Assembly: GCA_949373095.1 (NCBI GenBank)
Contig: CASIBY010000010.1
Coordinates: 78,971-142,970, forward strand
Reading direction: 5' to 3'
Source: Candidatus Poseidoniaceae archaeon
Lineage (GTDB): Archaea; Thermoplasmatota; Poseidoniia; Poseidoniales; Poseidoniaceae
DNA: 64,000 nt
The position numbers and the translations under genes were made by a program. The number at the start of each line of letters is the position of its first letter. The first letter of the stretch is position 1. Below are positions 53,788 to 63,033 of the stretch, in pieces. The notes under the pieces were generated by a model. The model was not told where the DNA came from and made no database searches. It worked only from the letters and a program-made list of their open reading frames with translations.

Positions 53788-56559
53788 GTGAACATGATAC
53801 CGATGATTCCTCAACGTTGGCTCGGGATAGTTTTGGCTATGCTGATGTTTGCAGCGCCTTGTTCGGCTCTTTTGACGGAGAACCCGAATTTTGAAGAGCG
53901 CCATGATGGAGTAGATTTTCCTGTTGGTTGGACTGAATTTCGCCTTGACGGAGTGTTTTCACCTGAAGTGAGAATGGTGTATCCGGCAATGAATGATGGT
54001 GAAGATAAGGACATGGCAGGTAACGGGCCATTTCCTTGGACGGTATTTATCGGAGATTCCGGAGAAAACTTAGAAGCATACACGCTTTTTGTTGAAGAAT
54101 TAGCCAAGCGTGGTTTCATTGTTGTTGTGACACAACCGATGCAAGACGAGACCGATGTAGAAGAAACATTGAGTCTACTTACCGACATCACAGAGGTCAT
54201 GGAATCTCAAAACCAAACCAATCTCCGTGTGATGGGGAGTGCAGGCAATATCGACGTAGACCATTGGGGTGTAGGTGGTCATGGGAAGGGTGCTGCGGCG
54301 GCTTACGTTGCGATTCCTTACTTCAATCTAAGTCAACGTGCAGATACTGTTCAACCTCCCAGAAGTTTGTTCGGCCTTGGTCTCGATTTGGATAGTTTCA
54401 ATTCAAATAACGACTGGTTCAATCCTTCAAATTCGCCTGTGTTCCCTTCACCAAACACTGGATTCTTTATCACGGGAACTGTAGACGAAGTGGCTCCATC
54501 TACGGATACAATGGAGCGGCTTGAGCAAGCAGGAGGATACGGTTGGCACTGGATGCATCTTTTGGGTGCAAATCACTACCAGTTTCAAGATTCTCAATCA
54601 TTCTTTGAAGGCGACGGTGACGCAACGATGAGCCAAAGTGCCCAAATTGAATTGAGTTCTCAACATGTTATCGCTTATCTTGATGCGATATTATACGGTG
54701 AAATTGACCGTTTTCGTGATGCCTTTAATCGTGCTGAAGGAGCACATATTGTGAGCGACCAAAATGCCTACATTGATGAAAACCTTGTTCAAAGTACCTT
54801 CCTTATTCTCAACAACACGACCTTTTCTCCTGATACCCAAAATGCATTGAATGCAACACAGACCTTTGTCATACAAACCAATTGGACGTTACGTGACGGG
54901 ATGGAGTACACAGAACTGTCTGGGAATTATGATGTAAGTGTCGATTGCGGTTGGGTTGATGAATCATGGCCGGCGAACGGTTCAATTTCAGTCAACGGTA
55001 CAGCCTCATGTGAATATCCTATGGCCCCCGTAGCTCCTGGGTCTCACAAGGCTTGGATGCGTATTTCGGTCGAAGGGGCCCCCTCTACGGTTCAATCCAT
55101 GGTTGCAAGGACTAACACCCCAATGATTGTCACATCTCCCCCTCCAACGATTTACTTGCCTCAACATGGAAGTACAATTTTCAATGTTTCAGATGCAGCC
55201 ACCGACCCTGACGGGACACTCGTCCGTGCGGTAGGTGCAACTCTGTTAGGCCCAAATGCTTCACACTTTGGTGCTGTATTAGGTGGAGACGGACTAACTC
55301 TAGAAATTAATCACGCAATAGAAGAAGAATGGCTCGGTGAATGTTCCCTTGAGTTGAAACTAAGAAGCGATGGAGGAGTTGTTGACGAACAGAACATCAC
55401 GCTCCGTGTGTTCCTTTCCCCGGTTGACGACCCGGTGGTTAAGATTGGAACCGTTCCCCAACAGGTCCTGTTTGAAGACGGTTTTAATCTCAATTTTGAT
55501 TTCAACGATGTAGTTCTCGACCCCGAAGGACAATCACTTCTCGTGTCGGTCAACGGTGGAAACTCAGGTGCGGAGGGTCCGGTCATGTTCTCGGTGCAAA
55601 ACGGCATTCTCACATTAACACCCCTGCCCAACCAATACGGGGCAGTAGTTCTCGATGCTTTAGTGGGTGATGGAACGACACCAGGTATAGAGTTGGAGAT
55701 TCCAGTTCTTGTGGAATCTATGGACGACCCAGTAACCATCAACGAATCTGCTTGGGCTAATATCACCATGGATGAAGATTCAACTCATATCCTCAACCTC
55801 ACATTGATGGCCTACGATATTGATGGAGATGTCCTCTCTTGGTCTTCGTCTCATGATCATTCTGAATTGTCATTTCAACGGGTTTTGAATGAATTTTTGA
55901 TTACACCGCAGCCAGATTTCAACGGTCAATTCGAAATGGTTTGGATTAATGTTTCTGATGGAACCACTTCCTACACTCATCCGTTAACAATCACAGTAAT
56001 GCCGGTAGGGGATCTTCCATTTGCCTCGGTGACGAGCATACAACGTGTTGCTGATAGTAACACTGCGACCATGCAATGGAGTGTTTCAGATGTTGATGGA
56101 ATACTCAATACCAATGCAACGGTATTCTTAGGCGAGCAAGAGGTTGATGTTAGCCATTCATGTTTGAATGAAGGGCCTTCTTCTGCTCAGTGCGTGACGC
56201 TTATCCCTATTTCATCTGATATTGACGCCATTGTTATGGTGAAACTCAAGGTTCATGATGACGAATTAGACCGTGACGTCGTTGCCTCGTACACACTGGA
56301 TCTGACAACGTCCTCGCCCGATACGAACTCACAGGATGATGAATCTACAGGCTCCTCAATTAATTTACAAACTAGCCTGCTCACTACAGGAGTTCTTTTG
56401 GTCATATTGGGTGGTCTTCTCGTGTATGCTGTTCGTTCCCGGAGTGCAGGTGCTCCTCACCAAAGCGGAGTAGCCCCAACCGAGCCTGAAGTGGAAGTTG
56501 AGATACAGCCCGATGAAGAACCAAGTGGACTTCTTGCACGAGTCAATCGCCGCCGCTGA
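53788..56559 (+). CDS. Membrane-anchored surface protein with a Ser-less alpha/beta-hydrolase domain
   Basis: A 923-residue exported protein with signal peptide IVLAMLMFAAPCSALL. Residues about 30-330 form an alpha/beta-hydrolase of the polyester-hydrolase/chlorophyllase type. The elbow reads VGGHGKGAA (about residue 162), where the nucleophilic Ser of GHSxG is Gly; the Asp (GTVDEVAP, about 231) and His (GANHYQF, about 261) remain. Ig/cadherin-like repeats with repeated DPDG/DEDST-type metal-binding turns follow, for example NITMDEDSTHILNLTLMAYD. One membrane helix (LLTTGVLLVILGGLLVYAV) and an acidic/basic tail end it. It is likely a non-catalytic binding protein on the cell surface. The stop is 2 bases from that of the convergent carboxyltransferase gene. 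Confidence 0.82.
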   Translation: MNMIPMIPQRWLGIVLAMLMFAAPCSALLTENPNFEERHDGVDFPVGWTEFRLDGVFSPEVRMVYPAMNDGEDKDMAGNGPFPWTVFIGDSGENLEAYTLFVEELAKRGFIVVVTQPMQDETDVEETLSLLTDITEVMESQNQTNLRVMGSAGNIDVDHWGVGGHGKGAAAAYVAIPYFNLSQRADTVQPPRSLFGLGLDLDSFNSNNDWFNPSNSPVFPSPNTGFFITGTVDEVAPSTDTMERLEQAGGYGWHWMHLLGANHYQFQDSQSFFEGDGDATMSQSAQIELSSQHVIAYLDAILYGEIDRFRDAFNRAEGAHIVSDQNAYIDENLVQSTFLILNNTTFSPDTQNALNATQTFVIQTNWTLRDGMEYTELSGNYDVSVDCGWVDESWPANGSISVNGTASCEYPMAPVAPGSHKAWMRISVEGAPSTVQSMVARTNTPMIVTSPPPTIYLPQHGSTIFNVSDAATDPDGTLVRAVGATLLGPNASHFGAVLGGDGLTLEINHAIEEEWLGECSLELKLRSDGGVVDEQNITLRVFLSPVDDPVVKIGTVPQQVLFEDGFNLNFDFNDVVLDPEGQSLLVSVNGGNSGAEGPVMFSVQNGILTLTPLPNQYGAVVLDALVGDGTTPGIELEIPVLVESMDDPVTINESAWANITMDEDSTHILNLTLMAYDIDGDVLSWSSSHDHSELSFQRVLNEFLITPQPDFNGQFEMVWINVSDGTTSYTHPLTITVMPVGDLPFASVTSIQRVADSNTATMQWSVSDVDGILNTNATVFLGEQEVDVSHSCLNEGPSSAQCVTLIPISSDIDAIVMVKLKVHDDELDRDVVASYTLDLTTSSPDTNSQDDESTGSSINLQTSLLTTGVLLVILGGLLVYAVRSRSAGAPHQSGVAPTEPEVEVEIQPDEEPSGLLARVNRRR

Positions 56560-56560
56560 A

Positions 56561-58123
56561 TCACAACGGAATGTTTCCATGTTTCTTTGGCGGTGACCAT
56601 TCCCGCTTGGTTTTTAGAATATTCAAAGCCCTTATGAGCCGCAAGCGACTTTCTGAAGGTTCAATGACATCATCAAGCCATCCATTGCGAGCAGCGACAT
56701 AGGGGTCGCCAAACTTTGCCTTGTATTCAGCAACGAGTCGGAGTCGTACGTTTTCTTTTTCATCATCCTCAACAGCTTGAATTTCTCTCCGGTGAATGAT
56801 GTTCACCGCTCCTTCTGCCCCCATGACTGCCAGTTCAGCGGTTGGCCATGCAACATTGTAATCGCTCTGCAAATGCTTGCAGGACATTGCTAAGTAAGCT
56901 CCTCCGTAAGCCTTGCGGGTGACGAGAGTCAATTTTGGTACGGTTGCCTCTGCGTAGGCAAACAGCAACTTGGCTCCATGTCGGATGATTCCACCCCATT
57001 CTTGAACAACTCCTGGAAGGAATCCAGGTACGTCTTCAAAGGTGACAAGGGGGATGTTGAATGCGTCACACATGCGGATGAAACGAGCCGCCTTGATCGA
57101 GGCGTCAATATCAAGGCAACCGGCGAGTACTTTTGGCTGATTTCCTACAACTCCAACTGGCATTCCATTCAGGCGGGCAAATCCGATGATGATGTTATCT
57201 GCATATGCTGAAAAGAGTTCCATGAACATGCCGTCATCCACGACCTCTTCCACGACGGTGACCATGTCGTAGGGCTTGTTTGGATTATCGGGGACAACAT
57301 CCTGCAATACCTCGTTTGAGCGTTCCATTGGATCTGCGGTTGGTACAAAGGGTGGATCAGCCATATTGTGGTCCGGAAGATAGGAGAGGAGCATGCATGC
57401 CAGGTCGCATGCGTCTTCCTCATCGTCAGCGATCAAGGATGCAATCCCTGAGCGGGATGCATGGAGGTTTGCACCACCCAATCCTGCTGCATCAATTTCA
57501 CCGCTGATAACTTCTGGCGTTTCTAGTGGTGAGGAAAGGAACAGTTGGCCGTTTTCTTCCCCTAGGATTGTGAAGTCAGAAAGAGATGCTGCAAGTGCTG
57601 ATGCACCTACTACCGGTCCCAGTACAATACTGATGGTCGGGATTCTTCCACTGCATTGAACCAGGCGGTCCAACAATTCGCCTGTTCCTGCAAGTGCATT
57701 GACGCCATCTTGGGCGCGTTGTCCACCTCCATCCCACATGGCGATGAGGGGAGCCTTTGCACGTTCGGCCATCTCAACGATTTTTGCAATTTTGAGGGCG
57801 TGCATCTCGCCCATGCTACCGCCGTGGACGCTGAAATCTTGGGCGAAGCAATAGATTCTGCGTCCGTCGATGGTGCCTTGTCCCGCAACAACTCCATCGC
57901 CGAGTGTTTTGTGGAGGAACATATTGTGGTCATCAGTGCGGTGGGTGACGAAAGCATCAATTTCAAGAAATGAACCTTCATCAAGCAGCATTCCAAGGCG
58001 GTCTCTTGCTGTGCCTCTTCCTGATGAGCGAATGGCTTCTTGACGCTTCAATCCCCCACCAAGGCGGGCAGCTTCTTGCTTTGCCTTGAGTTCTTCAAGC
58101 CGATGTGCTGAATCCCCCTGCAT
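56561..58123 (-). CDS. pccB: Acyl-CoA carboxylase, carboxyltransferase subunit (propionyl-CoA type)
   Basis: Beta subunit of a biotin-dependent acyl-CoA carboxylase; it transfers CO2 from carboxybiotin to propionyl- or acetyl-CoA. 520 residues with two crotonase-like halves. Visible are VVAGQGTIDGRRIYCFAQDFSVHGGSMG, WDGGGQRAQDGVNALAGTGE, GPVVGASA and, in the C-half, NQPKVLAGCLDIDAS, FEDVPGFLPGVVQEWGGIIRHGAK and RKAYGGAYLAM. ATG 58123 sits behind GGAAGG. The biotin carboxylase/biotin carrier subunits are not in this window. It follows gatD by 37 bases on the same strand. Confidence 0.93.
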   Translation of the reverse strand: MQGDSAHRLEELKAKQEAARLGGGLKRQEAIRSSGRGTARDRLGMLLDEGSFLEIDAFVTHRTDDHNMFLHKTLGDGVVAGQGTIDGRRIYCFAQDFSVHGGSMGEMHALKIAKIVEMAERAKAPLIAMWDGGGQRAQDGVNALAGTGELLDRLVQCSGRIPTISIVLGPVVGASALAASLSDFTILGEENGQLFLSSPLETPEVISGEIDAAGLGGANLHASRSGIASLIADDEEDACDLACMLLSYLPDHNMADPPFVPTADPMERSNEVLQDVVPDNPNKPYDMVTVVEEVVDDGMFMELFSAYADNIIIGFARLNGMPVGVVGNQPKVLAGCLDIDASIKAARFIRMCDAFNIPLVTFEDVPGFLPGVVQEWGGIIRHGAKLLFAYAEATVPKLTLVTRKAYGGAYLAMSCKHLQSDYNVAWPTAELAVMGAEGAVNIIHRREIQAVEDDEKENVRLRLVAEYKAKFGDPYVAARNGWLDDVIEPSESRLRLIRALNILKTKREWSPPKKHGNIPL

Positions 58124-58160
58124 GAACCTTCCACTCCTTGTCGGTTTTTGATTGGTGCGC

Positions 58161-59516
58161 TCATTCAAACAGGTTATCTCGGTGTTCTCCACAGAGATTT
58201 TTGGCCAGGGTCTTTTTCAGTTCCAGTCCTTGAGACAAGCACCAGTGCGTTTTGACAGTAATCGCCTCAGGGGTAGAACTGATGCCGTGTCCGAGTATTC
58301 CCATGTCGATTTGCTTTCGTCCTTTTGAGTAGACATTCATGTCCACTGGGCCGTTAATGCATTGATTCACGACCACAACTGGAAGTTCTCGATTCATACA
58401 TCGGGTCAATACGCGCCACAATTGTTTGTTCTCTGGGGCGTCTTTCTGTGGGTCCTCAATGGGAAGGTGTCCAAGTCCGGTTCCATGGATCACGACACCT
58501 TGTACTCCTGTGGCAATTACGGCTTCAATGTGCTCTGCGTGAAGCCACGGCCCAGCCATGAACTGTGCTATGCGCTGACCTTGCTCAAACTTGGTAGGGC
58601 GTTGAGTTTTTGGCCTACCCGGATTGTTTTCTTGCATCTTGAGGTAGTCCGGATTAAGTTTTGTTTCAATGCCCTCAGAGGTCATGGAGACATGAGCTAG
58701 AGGCTGTCCGTTGACTGCTTGGAAAGCGTCACGTCTCGATGAATGCATTTTTCGTACGGCAAACCCAGAATGAACAGCCATTGTCCCGTCGCTTTGAGAA
58801 TCGTGCATGACTACTACGCATGCATCGCCAGCCTCGCCCGTAGGCTCGGGACCGTAGGCTGCCCAATGTACGGCAGCGAGCAGGTTTTCAGTTGCGTCCG
58901 ATGACCCACGGTCGCTTGACCGCTGAGAGCCAACCATCGCTATTGGTCCGGGGGGGGTTTCTCCTTTCCCAGCAAAGGCAAACCCTACGGCAGAGGCTGT
59001 AATGTGCATGGTATCGGTTCCATGAGAGATGACAACACCACGGCATCCGTCAGCAAAGGCAGCTGCGCAAGCCTCTGAGATGAGGTTCCAGTGTTGTGGG
59101 CGTATGTCATCGCTGAACATGTTTCCAATCTTGAGGGCGTCAAGTTGTGCGATTGAAGCGAGTTCTGGGATTGCATCAAGAAGTTCCTCTGGCTCAAACC
59201 GAGCATCAACGGCACCTGTGGCATAATCCACCTTTGATGCAATGGTCCCACCTGTATGAATCAGTCGTACCTTGGGGAGGTCGGCTGAAGCCTCTGGGGA
59301 ATTGAGGACCAAGGGTGATGCACTTTGTTCTACTGACACATTCTCCCAAGAGATGATGTTCTCTTGAGGATAGTTGACATTGTACCCGTTGTCAAGTTTG
59401 ATTGAAATGTGGCGGGGTGCCGGTGAAGGTAAGACTAAACCCTCGTGAGTGGCTTCACCGTTAAGCGTCGTGACGGTAGCAATGATGCGTTCACCGGGTT
59501 TCGGGAGGCCTTCCAT
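58161..59516 (-). CDS. gatD: Glu-tRNA(Gln) amidotransferase subunit D
   Basis: Archaeal GatD, an asparaginase-type subunit that makes ammonia for GatE to convert Glu-tRNA(Gln) into Gln-tRNA(Gln). The N-terminal beta-barrel (residues 1-70, GERIIATVTTLNGEATHEGL) is specific to GatD. Catalytic Thr motifs are LIHTGGTIASKVDYATG and VVISHGTDTMHITASA. AMVGSQRSSDRGSSDA and the later HGTGLGHLP are conserved. Length 451 is normal. The partner gatE is not in the window. It lies 38 bases downstream of an FtsX-type permease gene on the same strand. Confidence 0.95.
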   Translation of the reverse strand: MEGLPKPGERIIATVTTLNGEATHEGLVLPSPAPRHISIKLDNGYNVNYPQENIISWENVSVEQSASPLVLNSPEASADLPKVRLIHTGGTIASKVDYATGAVDARFEPEELLDAIPELASIAQLDALKIGNMFSDDIRPQHWNLISEACAAAFADGCRGVVISHGTDTMHITASAVGFAFAGKGETPPGPIAMVGSQRSSDRGSSDATENLLAAVHWAAYGPEPTGEAGDACVVVMHDSQSDGTMAVHSGFAVRKMHSSRRDAFQAVNGQPLAHVSMTSEGIETKLNPDYLKMQENNPGRPKTQRPTKFEQGQRIAQFMAGPWLHAEHIEAVIATGVQGVVIHGTGLGHLPIEDPQKDAPENKQLWRVLTRCMNRELPVVVVNQCINGPVDMNVYSKGRKQIDMGILGHGISSTPEAITVKTHWCLSQGLELKKTLAKNLCGEHRDNLFE

Positions 59517-59554
59517 AGCCGATGGAGGTCAAGACGCCACATGAAGGGTTCGCT

Positions 59555-62005
59555 TCACTGAGATAGGTCTTTGATTTTCTCGACTAAATCCATTCGTCGC
59601 AGTCTCCAAATTCCAATGGGTGTCATGGCAATTGCAATGGCGACCACACCTCCCATGAGTTGGTATGCAACACTTGGAACAATTGTAACAGGGACATAGA
59701 ACTGCCATGAAGAAAATGATGATGCTAAACCAACGGCTCCTCCATAGGCAAACATGACGCCGACAATTCCCCCAATAATTCCAATCAAGAGACTTTCAAA
59801 CAGCAGCATCAGCCCTAGACTTTTAGTAGAAGCTCCAAGGACACGCAGAGTAGCCAATTCAAAGTCACGCTCTGCCACATTCATGATCATCGTATTGAAC
59901 ATGACAACGACAGTAAACATGAGTCCAAGATACATCATGGCGCCTAGGAATTTCGTTTGCTGTTCAAGCAAAGAGTTGATCCCATCCAGGAGGGTTTGAC
60001 GCTCCACAAGTCCTGCAGATACTTCCCCGAGGTCTGAGTCTACTGAAACGCCCTCAGGGAGGCCGAGGTAAACTGAAGTTGCGTTTACTCCCAACATTGT
60101 GCTCAAGTCAGTGCGATGGAAGTACATGGTTCGGGCGAGTTCTCCCTTTGATTCTCCAACAATTTCAACCTCATGTTCTGCCCCGTTCATCAGAATCGTA
60201 TGCCGCTCATCAACCGACCAACCAAGGAAGGCCATCGCTCCTTCATCCATCATGGCTTGAGTTATTTGGGCTCCTTGAGTTGGTGAATCGCCTTCAACAA
60301 TCGGTATTATTCGCATGCCCGAGTCGAAGGAATCCACACCTACGAGATTGAACACACGTTCCAGACCATCACTATCTTCAACTGAACCAAGTGGTAATTC
60401 GATGAGAAGTTCATAAGTTGCCGAATTATTTTCCGCCCACTCAATTACGGGCTCCTCGCCATCAGGCATTATGTAGGCTTGAGCATCCCAAGTCTGGTCG
60501 TCTTCAAGACCTCCAACAAAGGTTTCTTGCAAGCCCGCCGTCATCATCTGGATTGAACCAAAAAGCATGAGGGATATCCCAACTGCGACAAATGTCATAG
60601 CAAGTCGAACCGGTTTTCTCACACTTGAGCGAATTGATAGGCCAAGGGTTGTGGGCATCCATGCCGTTAATTTACGGAGAATGTTTGACCCCACTCTCAT
60701 CTCGCTTTGCCCGCTCAGCACCACTAAGGGGTCAAGACGACTTGCCTTCCAAGCAGGAAACGCTCCGGAAAGGAATACGACAAACATCGTGGGTCCAATA
60801 ACAGAAGCATAGGTTGAGAAGGGAACGGTTCGCTCGATAATCGGGACTCCAACAAGGTTTTCGTAGAAATCAAGCATTCCATTCATCCCCGTAGGTCCCA
60901 CCAAAGCCCCGAGCACGCATCCAACTGCGCCAATAGCCAATGGGGCCATGAGGTAACCAGTCATCAGTGATTTACGATTGACACCAAGAGTACGCAGCAC
61001 GGCTATTTCTTTAGCTTGGCTTTGGACCAAGCGTTGCAAACTCAAAACGATGGTAATGGATGCAATCGTAGCGATCATCACCGTGAATGGTACAGTTGAC
61101 TTCTTTGCTCCTTCCAAGTCCTGGCGCATGACTTCAACGGGTTCATTTTGACCGCGGTCTCGTACACGACCATCAAGGCCAGCATCTTCAAGCGATGCCG
61201 TAACCAGGGATTTGATGCTGTCAATTTCATCGCCTTCGTAAGTTTGAGTATCTGGTAAATCAAAGGACGGCGTACCCTCTACATCCAATACAATCGTATT
61301 GCTGGTGCCGACTTCATTACCAGTGAGGCGAGCCATGCCGGAGGGTGACACATAACCTACGACATATTCACCTGCATTGGGAGGGAACAGAGAGCCTTCA
61401 GGCGCCATGAGGACGTGAAGGGGGTGATATCCAATTCCAACCACCGTAAATTCGGCACTCGAGTTGCCCGCACCAATACTGACATTGTCTCCGATTTTAA
61501 TCTTCAAAGCATCCGTGACGTGAGCATCGATGACGATTTCATCATCTGATACAGCAACCCTTCCATCGGAATATCCATCAGGCATCCAAACTCGGTCAGT
61601 ATTGGCATCTGATGAAATGCCGTGCCAAAGTGAATTGATGATGTGATCTCCGGAACTGTTGCTGTGAAACATAGCTCCTTGGGCAATGGTTCTTCCTTCA
61701 CATGAATCTAGTTCACTGACATCCGAACTGGAACTGTCCAAAGCGCTAATCAAACTGTCACAGAACTCATTGACTTCGTCAGGGGTCCAGGTTGCACTGC
61801 GATTGTCAATCCACAGGTCGCCAAGATTTGCTCCACCTTCATCGTCGGCTTGCATGGTTTCATACATTCCGTCAAGATTGTGAGAATATCCTCCGAACGT
61901 GATGCCCGCAAAAACCCCAACAAAGACCATCAAAATAACTGCAAAAAGACGTAGTTTCGTTCTCCATAGACTTCTTGCAAGTCGTTTGTTGAGTAGGGCT
62001 GACAT
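59555..62005 (-). CDS. FtsX-type ABC permease (MacB/LolC/E-like, duplicated)
   Basis: An 816-residue permease with two FtsX modules. A basic start and first helix (LWRTKLRLFAVILMVFVGVFAG) lead into a first ectodomain of about 280 residues. Three helices follow, with the hallmark cytoplasmic loop SQAKEIAVLRTLGVNRKSLM. A second helix/ectodomain comes next (SVRKPVRLAMTFVAVGISL), then the C-terminal helices with NVAERDFELATLRVLGASTKS. It ends with a basic tail (RLRRMDLVEKIKDLSQ). The ATPase gene lies 9 bases upstream. Probable role is lipoprotein/lipid extraction or mechanical signalling at the membrane, inferred from the family. Confidence 0.9.
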   Translation of the reverse strand: MSALLNKRLARSLWRTKLRLFAVILMVFVGVFAGITFGGYSHNLDGMYETMQADDEGGANLGDLWIDNRSATWTPDEVNEFCDSLISALDSSSSDVSELDSCEGRTIAQGAMFHSNSSGDHIINSLWHGISSDANTDRVWMPDGYSDGRVAVSDDEIVIDAHVTDALKIKIGDNVSIGAGNSSAEFTVVGIGYHPLHVLMAPEGSLFPPNAGEYVVGYVSPSGMARLTGNEVGTSNTIVLDVEGTPSFDLPDTQTYEGDEIDSIKSLVTASLEDAGLDGRVRDRGQNEPVEVMRQDLEGAKKSTVPFTVMIATIASITIVLSLQRLVQSQAKEIAVLRTLGVNRKSLMTGYLMAPLAIGAVGCVLGALVGPTGMNGMLDFYENLVGVPIIERTVPFSTYASVIGPTMFVVFLSGAFPAWKASRLDPLVVLSGQSEMRVGSNILRKLTAWMPTTLGLSIRSSVRKPVRLAMTFVAVGISLMLFGSIQMMTAGLQETFVGGLEDDQTWDAQAYIMPDGEEPVIEWAENNSATYELLIELPLGSVEDSDGLERVFNLVGVDSFDSGMRIIPIVEGDSPTQGAQITQAMMDEGAMAFLGWSVDERHTILMNGAEHEVEIVGESKGELARTMYFHRTDLSTMLGVNATSVYLGLPEGVSVDSDLGEVSAGLVERQTLLDGINSLLEQQTKFLGAMMYLGLMFTVVVMFNTMIMNVAERDFELATLRVLGASTKSLGLMLLFESLLIGIIGGIVGVMFAYGGAVGLASSFSSWQFYVPVTIVPSVAYQLMGGVVAIAIAMTPIGIWRLRRMDLVEKIKDLSQ

Positions 62006-62014
62006 GAGTTCACC

Positions 62015-62713
62015 TCACTCGCTTTCGGTACTGATAACCTGTTCATCAGAAATTATTTTTCCGCTGTCAATTCTGATGACACGCGTTGCAAATTTGATGA
62101 GTCCTTCATCGTGAGTAACGAGAACTGCGGTGATGTTTTCCATTTCACAGGCACTTACCAGTGCCTCCATGACTTTGTTTGACGTTTCGGTGTCGAGGTT
62201 GCCAGTCAGTTCATCGCCGAGAAGGAGTGTGGGGCGCTTTGCAATACTACGGGCAATAGCCACGCGTTGTTGTTGACCTCCGCTGATTTCACCAGGGAAT
62301 CGGTTGACCTCGGCCTCAAGCCCAACCAACTTCAGTAAGTCTTTCGCTCGCTTAGGGTCCTTTTTTCCCGCAAGTTCTTGGATGAGGAGAATATTTTCAA
62401 GAACTGAGAGGTCTTGAAGGAGATTAAAGAATTGGAATACATATCCAATGTTCTCTCGTCGGAAGGATGTCATCTGTTCAGAGTTGTTCCGAGGAACTTC
62501 ACTTCCTGAAAATGAATAGGTTCCCGAGGTTGGGCTATCCAAAGCTGAAAGGCAATTTAGCAATGTGGTTTTCCCTGAACCGGACGGGCCAAGAAGAATC
62601 ACTCGTTCACCTTCTTCAATTTCAAAATTGACGCCATCAAGGGCTTTGACAACACCGGCAGGTGTTTCATAATGGCGCTCTAAGTTTTCCATCTTCAATA
62701 GTGGTTTGCTCAT
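62015..62713 (-). CDS. ABC transporter ATPase, LolD/MacB type
   Basis: A 232-residue ATPase. Walker A is GPSGSGKTTLLN, Q-loop YVFQFFNLLQD, signature ISGGQQQRVAIARS and H-loop LVTHDEG. Walker B reads TLLLGDELTGNLD, with Leu in place of the usual Pro (DEPTGNLD); the catalytic Glu is intact. The permease partner is the next gene. ATG 62713 was chosen because conserved sequence begins there; an in-frame upstream start would extend towards the tRNA-Met gene. Confidence 0.92.
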   Translation of the reverse strand: MSKPLLKMENLERHYETPAGVVKALDGVNFEIEEGERVILLGPSGSGKTTLLNCLSALDSPTSGTYSFSGSEVPRNNSEQMTSFRRENIGYVFQFFNLLQDLSVLENILLIQELAGKKDPKRAKDLLKLVGLEAEVNRFPGEISGGQQQRVAIARSIAKRPTLLLGDELTGNLDTETSNKVMEALVSACEMENITAVLVTHDEGLIKFATRVIRIDSGKIISDEQVISTESE

Positions 62714-62773
62714 AGCTATCATTTCAGTGGAAGCATCCTTCTTTTTTAATCTAAATGGAAGGATGCCCACTAA

Positions 62774-62903
62774 TGGTGCCGGGAGCGGGACTCGAACCCG
62801 CGACCTTCGGATGTCTCAGACACCACAAGGGGCTTGCACGTCATACGATTGCCTTGATGGCTGCCCTATGAGTCCGACGCGCTACCAACTACGCCACCCC
62901 GGC
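62774..62903 (-). tRNA. Elongator tRNA-Met (CAU) with a 54-base intron
   Basis: Minus strand. Exon 1 is 62903-62867 (GCCGGGGTGG ... CGGACTCATA, anticodon CAT), exon 2 is 62812-62774 (ATCCGAAGGTCG ... CCCGGCACCA), with CCA encoded. The intron sits at the canonical 37/38 position. The bulge-helix-bulge is visible: exon CTCA pairs with intron TGAG, with 3-base bulges TA|G and AC|A cut as expected. Acceptor, D, anticodon and T stems all pair after splicing. Confidence 0.92.
62813..62866 (-). other. Archaeal tRNA intron (BHB type)
   Basis: The 54-base intron of tRNA-Met begins GGGCAGCC and ends GTCTGAGAC in transcript sense. Central helix CTCA/TGAG plus two 3-base bulges define the splicing-endonuclease sites. 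The intron carries no open frame. Confidence 0.88.
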
Positions 62904-63033
62904 TTAACCTGCGCTGAGCCCTTCCCTCTTTGAAGAAATCGGAAGCCAATCTTCCCAATCGCCTTGAAAACGAGTCAATTTCTGATGCCGCCTTACCGTA
63001 GTGTTCTAACACCCCCTCGTCTCCCGACGGGTT

